Source: Gemmatimonadales bacterium
GTDB lineage: Bacteria; Gemmatimonadota; Gemmatimonadetes; Gemmatimonadales; GWC2-71-9
Direction: 5' to 3'
Assembly (NCBI GenBank): GCA_013812695.1
Contig: JACCSZ010000094.1
Coordinates: 1-6,811, forward strand
DNA length: 6,811 nucleotides
Below are positions 1 to 6,026 of this stretch, in pieces. How positions within the stretch are numbered: the first letter of the stretch is position 1; each line of letters begins with the position of its first letter. The notes under the pieces were generated by a model. It worked only from the letters and a program-made list of their open reading frames with translations. It was not told where the DNA came from and did not search any database. The translations under genes and the position numbers were made by a program.

Positions 1-245
1 CGGTGGGTTCGGGCTGGCCACGGGGGATGACGCGGGTCGTGACGATTCTTCTGACAGGTGGGACATTCATTCCGAAATCTACTCGAACCTTCCGGGAGCA
101 GCTACGGCGCGGATGGTCCGGTCACGCCTGCGAATGCCTCGCGCGTGGGCCCAGGAACTCGCTCCAGGGCATGGCCTCACCAGCGCCTGGCCTTCGGTGC
201 TCTATTTTTGGGGCGGGGCGTCAAGACTCGGTCGCGGAGACGCAG
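1..245. other. Gene-free left edge
   Basis: Short open frames exist in several phases, but none has a recognisable domain, a good ribosome binding site or a protein-like composition. I see no tRNA, terminator or repeat. It could be the tail of a locus that begins outside the window. Confidence 0.4.
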
Positions 246-320
246 ATGCAACGCAGCCTCTTGCTGGTGCTCTTGAGTCTCTCGCCGGCCGTTCTCCAGT
301 CGCAGACGCTCCCCACTTGA
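246..320 (+). pseudogene. Signal-peptide stub (possible truncated secreted protein)
   Basis: A 24-codon frame starts at ATG 246, six bases after a good ribosome binding site (GGAG, 236-239), and stops at TGA 318-320. The peptide has a short charged start (MQR), a leucine-rich hydrophobic core (residues 4-16) and a plausible signal peptidase region (LQSQ), so it looks like a complete Sec signal peptide with nothing after it. I see no frame that clearly continues the protein. It may be the remnant of a secreted-protein gene whose body was lost, or a chance hydrophobic stretch. What is seen is the SD, the start and the hydrophobic core; the truncation is inferred. Confidence 0.3.
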
Positions 321-360
321 CCGGGGCCACCAAGCCAATCGCACTGCGAAAGGGGGCGTA

Positions 361-707
361 GTGACTGACGAGGAACGTCAGGATCTTCTCGACAGCCAAC
401 TCGCTATGACCAAGGCGACTTGGGAGAGGCTTGCTGCCCACGGGGTCACAGAGTCTGCCGAACTCGCTCTGGATTTCTCCTACCGCGTCCCATGCTATGA
501 ACGGGCGAACGAGTTCAAGCGATTCTTGGAGGACGAGACCGACTACACGGTCCACGTCGTGGCTGTTGAAGAGCGATGGAGAGTGAGCGGGACTACCCGC
601 CCTACCAAGGTCACGCTTGCCATCCTTGAGGAGTGGGTCGATTGGATGGTCGATGCCGGGAGTCGATTCGACTGCAGCTTCGACGGCTGGGTACCGAGGT
701 GCCATAA
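361..707 (+). CDS. RraB-like ribonuclease E inhibitor family protein (apparent frameshift at C-terminus)
   Basis: The GTG start at 361 is preceded by a purine-rich SD (AAAGGGGG, 349-356). Residues 31-110 resemble the RraB family: LALDF near residue 36, ETDYTVHV (59-66), WRVSGTTRPTKV (73-84), then EEWVDWMVDAGSRFDCSFDGW (90-110). In Enterobacteria RraB binds RNase E and modulates mRNA decay; that role is family knowledge and is not shown here. As sequenced the frame runs on to 825 with an Arg/Trp-rich tail unlike the family. Adding one G to the GGG at 689-691 would give FDGW-GTEVP and a TAA at 705-707, a typical short family ending, for a 115-residue protein. I give the repaired end. An ATG at 406 is an alternative start but would drop the first helix. 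The neighbours do not suggest an operon. Confidence 0.68.
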
Positions 708-825
708 GTGGAAAGGCCGGGGGTGCTGGAGATCGTGGCCGAGGGCACCTATCGCGAGGTCTACACGTGGTCGCGCCGTGAGCGGGGTCGAAAAACTGGC
801 CTACGGGCCGCAGAGCAACGCCTGA

Positions 826-1230
826 AGGTTACTCGTGTTTGGCGGGAGCCAGCAGCTCGCTGCTGCGTGATACCAAGGAACCCGCTGCTGGATTCGATAT
901 CAAGCTCCTCTAGTGTGCACTGCGGAGCAGGCCTGCTCTGCGCTCGTTGTTCGGGAGATCCTCCCCGAGTTGTAAGCACCACCCTGGAACGTGCCGGCAC
1001 CGCATCGGCCCCTGAAGCCTAGTGCCCGGAGCACGCCGCCTTCAGCTCAGCGCACTTGGCCAGCCTTTCGGAACAGCGGTCAAGATCGTATCCGGCGTTA
1101 GTGGCAACACTTGGATACGGAGTGCGCGCGTGCGCCTCGGACTGCTCGCCCGGGCCTTCCGGGGCCTCGCGTTGACCCGTAGCTTTTACCTCAACCCCTA
1201 GCCCATACCTTCCCTTAAGCCGCCGACGCC
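826..1230. other. Intergenic region without a supported gene
   Basis: About 400 bases lie between the RraB-like gene and the RCC1 lipoprotein. Short frames on both strands have random-looking composition. A palindrome (GAGCAGGCCTGCTC, 925-938) and a 7-bp inverted repeat (CGTATCC 1087-1093 / GGATACG 1113-1119, 19-base loop) are present. Neither has the T-run of an intrinsic terminator. No convincing -35/-10 pair or SD was found for the gene at 1231. Confidence 0.5.
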
Positions 1231-2850
1231 ATGACGCCTGCTGCCGTGCGCCATCTTGCTGTCTCCGCGCTCCTCCTAGCCGCTTCCGGCTGTGACGGAA
1301 CGGGACCCAGCCCGAACGCGGCCGTCCGGTACCTGTCCGTGAGCTCCACCAGTGGCGGAGCCTTGCCCGGCACCGCCGTGCAGTTCAGCGCGGTAGCCTA
1401 CGACTCGTTGGGCGAGGCGATTCCCGGGGCACGGATCGCATGGGCCACTCAGGACACCTTCACCGCGACGGTCGACGCGCATGGGCTGGTGACCGGAAAA
1501 CATCCGGGCGAAGTCGTGATCTTCGCCAGCGCCGATACCATCCGGGGAGGCACCGGCTTCGTCGTGCTCGAGCCGGTCGCGTCCGCCACGCTTCAGGGCG
1601 TCCGCGCCGCCGTGACCCCGGGCGCCGCGTTCCGGCTGCCGTTGGCGCTGCGCTCGGCCGTGGGTGACTCGCTGACGACGCGGTTTCGCTCGCTCGTCTG
1701 GTCGAGCAGCGATCCGTCCGTCGCACAAGTCGACACCGGCGGATCGATTGCGACGGTAGCCCCGGGACTCACGACGGTCGCCGTGACAGCGGCCGCGGAA
1801 GGGGTCACCGCAAGCGTCGACCTTCAGGTCGACAAACTCCAGTACGTCACGGCGCAAGAGGGCGGCGGGTTCATTTGCGGATTGACGACGGGGAAGCGGG
1901 CTTACTGCTGGGGGAATGGCTACGAAGGTATTCAGCCCGATGGAATCGAGCTCATCGAGACCAGTCCCTGGCCTGTGAATACCGACGTGCTCTTCGATTC
2001 CCTGAGCGTCGGGCAGAGTCAGGTCTGTGCCCTCACGTCCGCCGGTGCCTCGTACTGCTGGGGCGTGAACAACTATGGCGCGCTCGGCGACGGCATCACC
2101 GAGAACCGGCTGACGCCGGCGCTGGTGGCGGGCGGACATAGCTTCGGCACAATCGCCGTCGGCCGAGATTACGCCTGCGGCCTCAAATCGGACGGCGCCG
2201 CCTGGTGCTGGGGCTGGAATGAGTGGGGCAACCTCGGGACGGGCGACCGGGAGCCCGCGCTCATCCCGCGCGCCGCGGCCGCAGGGATCCAGCTTCGGAC
2301 CATCTCGCTTTCGCCAGATGTGCAGAGCGGCGGGCCGCATACGTGCGGCATGAGTACCGAGGGCGAGGCGTACTGCTGGGGAGCCAACGAGTGGGGACAG
2401 CTCGCGAGCTATCCGCGAACTCAGATAGTGGAATCCGCGACGCTCGTCCAGTCGCCCGTGCGCCTGGTGGATGTCCGGAGCGGAGGGCAGCACGGGTGCG
2501 GGCTCACGTCGGATGGCACGGCACTGTGCTGGGGTGACAACGCCGGGAGCGCCCTCGGGGACCGCCAGCTCGACTTCCCCAACATCGACAGCATTCCGGC
2601 CCCTGTCCCCGGCGCGCCGGCGTTCGTTCAGATACGGACCACGCTGTATCGGACCTGCGGCCTCACCGGCGCCGGGGCGGTCTACTGCTGGGGCGATGTC
2701 TTCGGCAAAGTTCCGGTTCGGATCCCCGTTCCTCAGCCGCTCGCCCGCGTCGATGTCGCGTCGCACCGGTTCTGCGGGATGTCAGTACAGCAGGTCGCGT
2801 GGTGCTGGACTTCGGCGACGGTGACGCCGATCCGCGTGGACGGGCAGTAA
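1231..2850 (+). CDS. Exported RCC1-repeat lipoprotein with two Ig-like (BIG2) domains
   Basis: This 539-residue protein begins with a lipoprotein signal peptide: hydrophobic residues 9-18, then ASGC with Cys21 as the probable lipidated residue. Residues ~33-113 and ~116-200 are two BIG2-type Ig-like domains, each ending in the usual run of a serine/alanine-rich strand and a valine-rich strand. From ~205 come seven RCC1-type repeats of the form CGLTxxGxxYCWG (Cys pairs 216/226, 266/276, 316/326, 372/382, 423/433, 476/486, 515/525), enough for one closed seven-bladed beta-propeller. It is probably anchored to the cell envelope facing the periplasm or outside, with a binding or scaffold role; ligand and partner are unknown. 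Bacterial RCC1 proteins are not known to act as the eukaryotic Ran exchange factor does. The SD before ATG 1231 is weak, but the signal peptide fixes the start. Confidence 0.88.
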   Translation: MTPAAVRHLAVSALLLAASGCDGTGPSPNAAVRYLSVSSTSGGALPGTAVQFSAVAYDSLGEAIPGARIAWATQDTFTATVDAHGLVTGKHPGEVVIFASADTIRGGTGFVVLEPVASATLQGVRAAVTPGAAFRLPLALRSAVGDSLTTRFRSLVWSSSDPSVAQVDTGGSIATVAPGLTTVAVTAAAEGVTASVDLQVDKLQYVTAQEGGGFICGLTTGKRAYCWGNGYEGIQPDGIELIETSPWPVNTDVLFDSLSVGQSQVCALTSAGASYCWGVNNYGALGDGITENRLTPALVAGGHSFGTIAVGRDYACGLKSDGAAWCWGWNEWGNLGTGDREPALIPRAAAAGIQLRTISLSPDVQSGGPHTCGMSTEGEAYCWGANEWGQLASYPRTQIVESATLVQSPVRLVDVRSGGQHGCGLTSDGTALCWGDNAGSALGDRQLDFPNIDSIPAPVPGAPAFVQIRTTLYRTCGLTGAGAVYCWGDVFGKVPVRIPVPQPLARVDVASHRFCGMSVQQVAWCWTSATVTPIRVDGQ

Positions 2851-2880
2851 CCCTCCAAGGTCAGCGTCTTCGCTTGCGCT

Positions 2881-3063
2881 CAGGCCGTCCCGCTCGCGGC
2901 CCTGGCCCGGGACGGCGAGGTCTCCACCCTCGCCCTGCTCGAGCCCACCGACAGCGAGCGCGCCGAGCGGGTCGGCCGGCTCGGCGTGACCGAGACCATG
3001 ATGAAGCCGGTGGCGCCCGACGACGCGCTGGCCACCGCGCGGCAGCTGATCGAGCGGCCCGGG
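2881..3063 (+). pseudogene. Fragment of a sigma-54-activator receiver domain (duplicate of 6529-6711)
   Basis: This stretch has no start codon but translates in one frame to AVPLAALARDGEVSTLALL and onward to KPVAPDDALATARQLIERPG. It matches residues ~61-119 of the regulator that begins at 6352. By eye, about nine of 184 bases differ, several of them silent, so identity is near 95%. Homology begins 30 bases after the RCC1 stop and ends abruptly near 3063. It is the second half of a receiver-like domain cut off from both its N-terminus and its effector domains, so it is non-functional. It is a direct repeat in the same orientation as the copy at the right end, and the two copies flank the cassette array. 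Confidence 0.85.
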
Positions 3064-3066
3064 CCA

Positions 3067-3232
3067 TCCAGTAGTCCTCTCGCCCGCCCTCGGGATAAAA
3101 ATCGAGCCCTCTTCCGCAACTCCAGAGGCAGCGGTACGGCGAGCCTGCTACGAGGCTCAGGTGCGCTTCGTGAAACAGTTTCCGGATTCTGAGGAGTGGG
3201 AGGCGTACTTGGACCGTGTATTCGCGACATGA
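3067..3232 (+). pseudogene. C-terminal fragment of an unidentified protein
   Basis: A frame open from just after a TGA near 3049 to TGA 3230-3232 has no ATG. Its last ~25 codons look genuinely coding: YEAQVRFVKQFPDSEEWEAY followed by LDRVFAT and a stop, a charged amphipathic helix. A strong terminator follows 38 bases later, consistent with a real gene end. The body of the gene is missing; upstream is the receiver fragment in another frame. I do not recognise the family. The coding look rests on composition alone. Confidence 0.35.
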
Positions 3233-3270
3233 CCAATTTGCGGGCTGCTATTCACCGTGGTCTCCGCCGC

Positions 3271-3304
3271 AGAGCCCGGCCACCAAGGCCGGGCTCTCGC
3301 TTTC
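3271..3304 (+). terminator. Rho-independent terminator
   Basis: A perfect 11-bp GC-rich stem (AGAGCCCGGCC 3271-3281 with GGCCGGGCTCT 3287-3297) encloses a 5-base loop (ACCAA). It is followed by CGCTTTCT. The short T-run is on the + strand only, so it ends + strand transcription coming from the rubble zone. Confidence 0.75.
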
Positions 3305-3390
3305 TCGGTAACTCTCCCATTCGGCCGGCCCCGCCCCCGCCCTCGACCCCCGCGGCTGGGGCCTCGCGCGCGGCACGGCGCGCGCCTGTA

Positions 3391-3405
3391 CATAACGGAG
3401 TTATG
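3391..3405. repeat. Perfect 15-bp dyad CATAAC-GGA-GTTATG
   Basis: Two 6-base arms are separated by GGA in an otherwise very GC-rich stretch between the terminator and the HicB-like gene. The flanks (TGTA on the left, CAAAC on the right) recall recombinase or repressor half-sites. It could be an operator or a Xer/integrase-type site; function unknown. A CGCGCGC/GCGCGCG hairpin (3365-3384) lies just upstream. Confidence 0.45.
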
Positions 3406-3520
3406 CAAACCTGGGCCGTGGCATCCGGGTGCGGGCGCGGGCGCTCGAGCTCTTGCCAACCCGCCCGCGGCGGGCAAACCTCCAAGCACCGAGCCGCCTG
3501 ATCTCTCCTGCGGAGCACCT

Positions 3521-3718
3521 ATGGCGGAATCCGAATTGGTCTTCCTGGTGGAAGAGGCCCCTGAGGGCGGCTACGTGGCGCGCGCGCTCGGCGCGTCCAT
3601 CGTCACCGAGGCCGATGATCTGCCCGCGCTGCGAGACCAGGTGCGCGACGCCGTGCGCTGCCACTTCGAGGCGTCGGCGATCCCGCCGGTAATCCGGCTC
3701 CACTTCGTGCGCGCCTAC
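3521..3718 (+). CDS. Orphan HicB-like antitoxin-family protein (stop lost in the attC core site)
   Basis: ATG 3521 follows GGAG (3512-3515) by five bases. Residues 1-64 match the small HicB-like family often mislabelled as a 2-oxoisovalerate dehydrogenase fragment: VEEAPEGGYVARALGASI (10-27), TEADDL, LRDQVRDAVRCHF (37-49) and IRLHFVR (58-64). In HicBA modules such proteins neutralise the HicA mRNA interferase; no hicA is visible on either side. As sequenced the frame continues through the attC site to TAG 3872-3874 (117 residues), but the family is only about 70 long. At 3713 the sequence is GCC-TAC; one more A would make it GCC-TAA-C, an intact attC core that also ends the protein at residue 65. 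The gene lies opposite to the apparent array direction. Confidence 0.7.
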
Positions 3719-3811
3719 GCAAACCTTTGTTCCACAACGCGCTCGGGGAGGGTACCGCCCGGGCGGAACTCCGCGCCCCTCCGGCCTGTCGGCTGCATGC
3801 GCGGGTTAGGC
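3713..3811 (-). repeat. attC recombination site 1 (one core damaged)
   Basis: The right end carries a perfect core (GTTAGGC 3805-3811, or GCCTAAC on the minus strand) next to TGTCGGCTGCATGCGC (3787-3802), a block shared with sites 3 and 4. The left end has GCCTAC (3713-3718), one A short of the core GCCTAAC. The middle folds on itself (CCGCCCGGGCGG palindrome, flanked by GGAG...CTCC). The converging HicB-like and HNH-like genes would both stop inside its two core sites. With the left core broken, strand exchange there should fail unless the missing A is a sequencing error. Confidence 0.75.
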
Positions 3812-4667
3812 CGTTCCCTTGTGAATTTGCCTGACCAGGGCGGAGGCTTGGGTTACGCCGGTTTCGTCCTTTAGCGAAGGGAGCATCCAGACAGCACCTG
3901 TCCGGCTTAGCCACCGATCCACGTCGGCTCTTGAACCGAAACCGAGCGGCCAATCGGCTTCGACGCGGAGCTGGGGTACGCTGAACTCCCAAAGTCTCGA
4001 CGGTCTTGAAGGAGCGTTGGCCCCAATCGGTGATCTCCTTCATGCGGCTCAGCTCTGGGTGGGAGTCAGGCACGTCCGTGGCAAATACAATCCCAACAGG
4101 AGGCCACGATAGTTCTGACACACCGATGGGGCCGACGTGGGGATTGGAGAACAGAAATGCCATTGCGGCGAAGCCTGTGATGCGCCCCAGATGGCCCATG
4201 TTGCGATAGAGGTAGAATCGCAGAACACCCGCCGGCAACTTACTGTCTCGCCGGAGAACGAACTGCCGAAGTTCCTTCCACTGATCGAGGTCAAGTTCAG
4301 GTTGAGCGGCCAAGAACATGGCACTCATCTGTTTCAGAATTCGTAGTGGTTGTACCTGTTCCAAGGAGATCCAGGTTCGCTGCGCCGTCGCGTCAAGCAG
4401 CCCCGATGCAGCGAACTGCCGGACGAACTGCTTGTACGCCGTCCCATAGCTTCCACCAGTACGCATGTTGCAATGCCCGCATATGGACCGTACTACGAAT
4501 CCATCGGGCTCTTCTCGAACCACTCGTTGCAGCTGATTGCCCGGCCCTACTGGACGCATGTAAGTGATTCGCACCGCTTCGTCGTTCGCAGCGGCAACTC
4601 CGGGCAGGTGCTCCTTGCTGCCAGCTGGCCGAAGACCGCATATGTGACAGAGAGCTGCCGGTTTCAT
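3806..4667 (-). CDS. Putative HNH/zinc-ribbon nuclease-like cassette protein (frameshifted)
   Basis: The minus-strand gene starts at ATG 4667, 31 bases inside attC 2, with no clear SD. Near the N-terminus are Cys7-x2-Cys10, then KEHLP (18-22), and ICGHCN with Cys63 and Cys66. A CxxC...EH.P...CxxC arrangement is typical of HNH-fold (treble-clef) nucleases, with His20 as the candidate catalytic residue. The remaining ~210 residues are not recognised. As sequenced the frame runs to 3603 with an Arg-rich tail. Removing one C from CCC at 3988-3990 (GGG to GG on the coding strand) turns the tail into ETLEFSVPQLRVEADWPLGF and a well-formed C-terminus ending KGTA-stop, with TAA at 3806-3808 inside the attC core. 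The repaired length is 286 residues. DNA cleavage, for example in defence, is inferred from the motif only. Confidence 0.68.
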
Positions 4668-4697
4668 TCTGAATGGTAAGCGGTGCTGGTGGAATCG

Positions 4698-4794
4698 GCC
4701 TAACGGAGGGCGGTTGAGTGGCGAGCGCGCTCATGATATCTCAGTCGGTCAAGAGGTACCCGGCGCGTTCGCTCACTCCAACCGCGTGTTAGGC
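4698..4794 (-). repeat. attC recombination site 2
   Basis: This is the cleanest of the four sites. It starts with GCCTAAC (4698-4704) and ends with GTTAGGC (4788-4794), and its arms are complementary over more than 20 bases (GCGGTTGAGTGGCGAGCGCGC against the right arm), with about two unpaired bases and one mismatch. Roughly 35 bases form the terminal loop. Unpaired bases in the folded single strand are what integron integrases use to choose the strand. On the minus strand the site directly follows the DUF6463-like gene and precedes the HNH-like gene. Confidence 0.88.
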
Positions 4795-5181
4795 CGCGCC
4801 TGCAGAGACCCCAGCCGCCGCGAGGGGCCGGCGGCGGAGCATAGCAGCCGCAGGGAGCAGGAACAGCCAGAAACCAGAGACCGGCATGAAGAATACACCG
4901 ACCGCGCACAGCGCGAGCAGGCCCCAGCCAAGGCGTTGCGGTAGCGGAATCGCCCGCGATTCGATCCAGTCGACGAGTAGACCGAGAAACAACCACGACA
5001 CGCCGGTTAGCAGGAACCAGAACGCCATGTTGCGGTCCACGTACGGGTCCACGGCGTTCCAGCCCCCGTCCGCTGCAATAGCCCGGAGCGGAGCGTGATA
5101 GAGAGCGAAGCCGACTACGTTGTGAAGGACACCAACTCCGATGAGATAGCGACCAATCCAGCGACCAATCCAGCGACGCAT
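4789..5181 (-). CDS. DUF6463-like small integral membrane protein
   Basis: This 130-residue protein starts at ATG 5181 with a strong SD (GGAGG about seven bases upstream), 25 bases from the core of attC 3. Four hydrophobic segments are visible at ~12-30, ~52-71, ~82-99 and ~100-115. Motifs GGWNAVDP (39-46), FWFLLTGVSWLFLGLLVDWIE (54-74) and LGWGLL...MPVSGFWLFLLPA (85-111) fit the uncharacterised DUF6463 family. The function is unknown; it probably sits in the inner membrane. The stop TAA (4789-4791) lies inside the GCCTAAC core of attC 2, so gene plus site make one compact cassette. Residues 4-11 repeat WIGR twice because of a 12-bp tandem duplication at the 5' end. Confidence 0.75.
   Translation of the reverse strand: MRRWIGRWIGRYLIGVGVLHNVVGFALYHAPLRAIAADGGWNAVDPYVDRNMAFWFLLTGVSWLFLGLLVDWIESRAIPLPQRLGWGLLALCAVGVFFMPVSGFWLFLLPAAAMLRRRPLAAAGVSAGAA
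5149..5172. repeat. 12-bp tandem duplication in the DUF6463-like gene
   Basis: GCGACCAATCCA occurs twice back to back, followed by a partial third unit (GCGAC 5173-5177). It keeps the reading frame and adds WIGR to the N-terminus, which looks like recent replication slippage. Confidence 0.85.
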
Positions 5182-5206
5182 GGAAGTGCCTCCAAGAATG
5201 AGCGCG

Positions 5207-5343
5207 GTCTAACGCCCTGCGAATCAGTTGCAATCGACTTGCGCGCCAATCACTATCCTACGTTCCGTTGACCAGCACCGGCCGGTCGGCGCTCATCGGA
5301 GTTCCGCTCGGAGGCGCTTGTCGGCTGCATGCGCTTGTTAGGC
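5207..5343 (-). repeat. attC recombination site 3
   Basis: It is bounded by GTCTAAC (5207-5213) and GTTAGGC (5337-5343), both matching the consensus RYYYAAC / GTTRRRY. The right arm has the shared block TGTCGGCTGCATGCGC (5319-5334). The left arm contains TGCAATCGACTTGCGC, which matches the reverse complement of the right arm with a few mismatches and a bulge of about eight bases. It separates the DUF6463-like cassette from the toxin-antitoxin cassette. Confidence 0.78.
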
Positions 5344-5348
5344 AACTC

Positions 5349-5377
5349 TTGCATAGGTATATACATACTTATATAGT
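5349..5377 (+). promoter_or_regulatory. Candidate promoter/operator of the toxin-antitoxin pair
   Basis: TTGCAT (5349-5354), a 17-base spacer, and TATAGT (5372-5377) form a sigma-70-like promoter in an AT-rich island within GC-rich DNA. The -10 box ends only five bases before the toxin ATG at 5383, with no SD, so the transcript would be nearly leaderless. An alternative pair is TTGTTA (5336-5341) with TATATA (5358-5363), 16 bases apart, which would start transcription slightly earlier and borrow the attC core as its -35. The repeated TATA/ATAC half-sites could be where the antitoxin binds to autoregulate. Confidence 0.5.
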
Positions 5378-5382
5378 GCCTC

Positions 5383-5730
5383 ATGGCTGACAAGCCCCTG
5401 CGCTGGGCTGGATCTTCCCTGGAGGATCTCCGAGCCTTCCCGGACGATGCCCGACGCGAGGCCGGCTATGAGCTGCGGCGTGTCCAACAAGGCCTGCCGC
5501 CGGACGATTGGAAACCGATGGCGTCGGTCGGGCCGGGTGTCGCAGAGATCCGGATTCACTCCGCCCTGGAGCATCGGGTGTTCTACGTAGCCAAGTTCGC
5601 CGAAGCAATCTATGTGCTCCACGCCTTCGAGAAGCGAAGCCGGCAAACCCGACACTCCGATCTGGAGCGCGGCCGCGGGCGTCTGGCCGAGGTGACCCGC
5701 TACCGTCGCGAGCTGGAGGAGAACCTATGA
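5383..5730 (+). CDS. HigB-type (phage Gp49-like) toxin
   Basis: This 115-residue protein fits the Gp49-like/HigB toxin family of RelE-fold ribosome-dependent mRNA interferases. Seen: WAGSSLEDLRAFPDDARREAG (8-28), GVAEIRI (52-58), then the core RVFYVAKFAEAIYVLHAF (65-82) with basic residues Lys84, Arg85 and Arg87 where the family keeps catalytic or RNA-contacting residues, and a C-terminal helix rich in Arg/Glu. The length is normal. The start is ATG 5383, just after an AT-rich promoter and without an SD. Its TGA overlaps the antitoxin start by four bases (ATGA), so translation is coupled. Toxin-first order is usual for higBA-type pairs. The pair lies opposite to the direction of the neighbouring minus-strand cassettes, so it must use its own promoter. 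Confidence 0.85.
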   Translation: MADKPLRWAGSSLEDLRAFPDDARREAGYELRRVQQGLPPDDWKPMASVGPGVAEIRIHSALEHRVFYVAKFAEAIYVLHAFEKRSRQTRHSDLERGRGRLAEVTRYRRELEENL

Positions 5731-6026
5731 CCACCAAGATTCGTCGGTCCAGCGGCAACGTGTTTCGCGACCTCGGTTTCCTTTCCGAAGAGGCCACGAA
5801 CCTGAAGCTGCGTGCCGACCTCATGATCGAGTTGACCAAGCTGATCAAGGGCCGCCGGTTGACGCAGGCCAGGGCCGCCGCACTCTTCGGCGTCAGTCAG
5901 CCCCGTGTCAGCGATCTGGTCCGCGGCAAGATTGACCGCTTCAGCGTCGATACCCTCGTCGCGATGCTGGGCCACGCCGGCGCCCATGTGGCCCTCGTAG
6001 TGAGACCACGGTCGAGAGTTGCCTAA
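5727..6026 (+). CDS. HigA-type HTH (XRE/HTH_37) antitoxin
   Basis: This 99-residue partner starts at ATG 5727, overlapping the toxin stop (ATGA), with SD GGAGGAG at 5714-5720. The N-terminus has NVFRDLGFLSEEATNLKLRA (11-30), a segment typical of antitoxins paired with Gp49-like toxins. A helix-turn-helix follows: RLTQARAAALFGVSQPRVSD (44-63), then LVRGK. By family knowledge it binds and neutralises the toxin and represses the shared promoter. The stop TAA (6024-6026) lies inside the core GCCTAAC (6021-6027) of attC 4, so the coding sequence and the recombination site share bases. Confidence 0.87.
   Translation: MTTKIRRSSGNVFRDLGFLSEEATNLKLRADLMIELTKLIKGRRLTQARAAALFGVSQPRVSDLVRGKIDRFSVDTLVAMLGHAGAHVALVVRPRSRVA

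Noticed and set aside
708..1022. A + strand frame starting at GTG directly after the repaired RraB stop
   Set aside because: No SD, no family resemblance and a basic, random-looking composition after the first ~30 codons.
1087..1119. A terminator or attC at the CGTATCC/GGATACG inverted repeat
   Set aside because: It has a 7-bp stem with a 19-base loop, no T-run and no RYYYAAC core; probably chance.
1172..1200. A sigma-70 promoter at TTGACC (1172-1177) for the RCC1 gene
   Set aside because: At 16-18 bases downstream there is no -10-like hexamer, only C-rich sequence.
1276..2766. A 496-codon open frame on the minus strand opposite the RCC1 gene
   Set aside because: It is a shadow of the strong third-position GC bias: Arg/Gly/Ala-rich, no domain, and fully covered by a convincing + strand protein.
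3391..3405. A dif/Xer recombination site
   Set aside because: The half-sites look similar, but the centre is 5 bases and not the usual 6, and the outer parts do not match well enough to name it.
3603..3805. The extension of the HNH-like frame through attC 1
   Set aside because: The tail is Arg/Ser/Ala-rich translated attC and antisense HicB DNA; a one-base repair gives a better ending at 3806.
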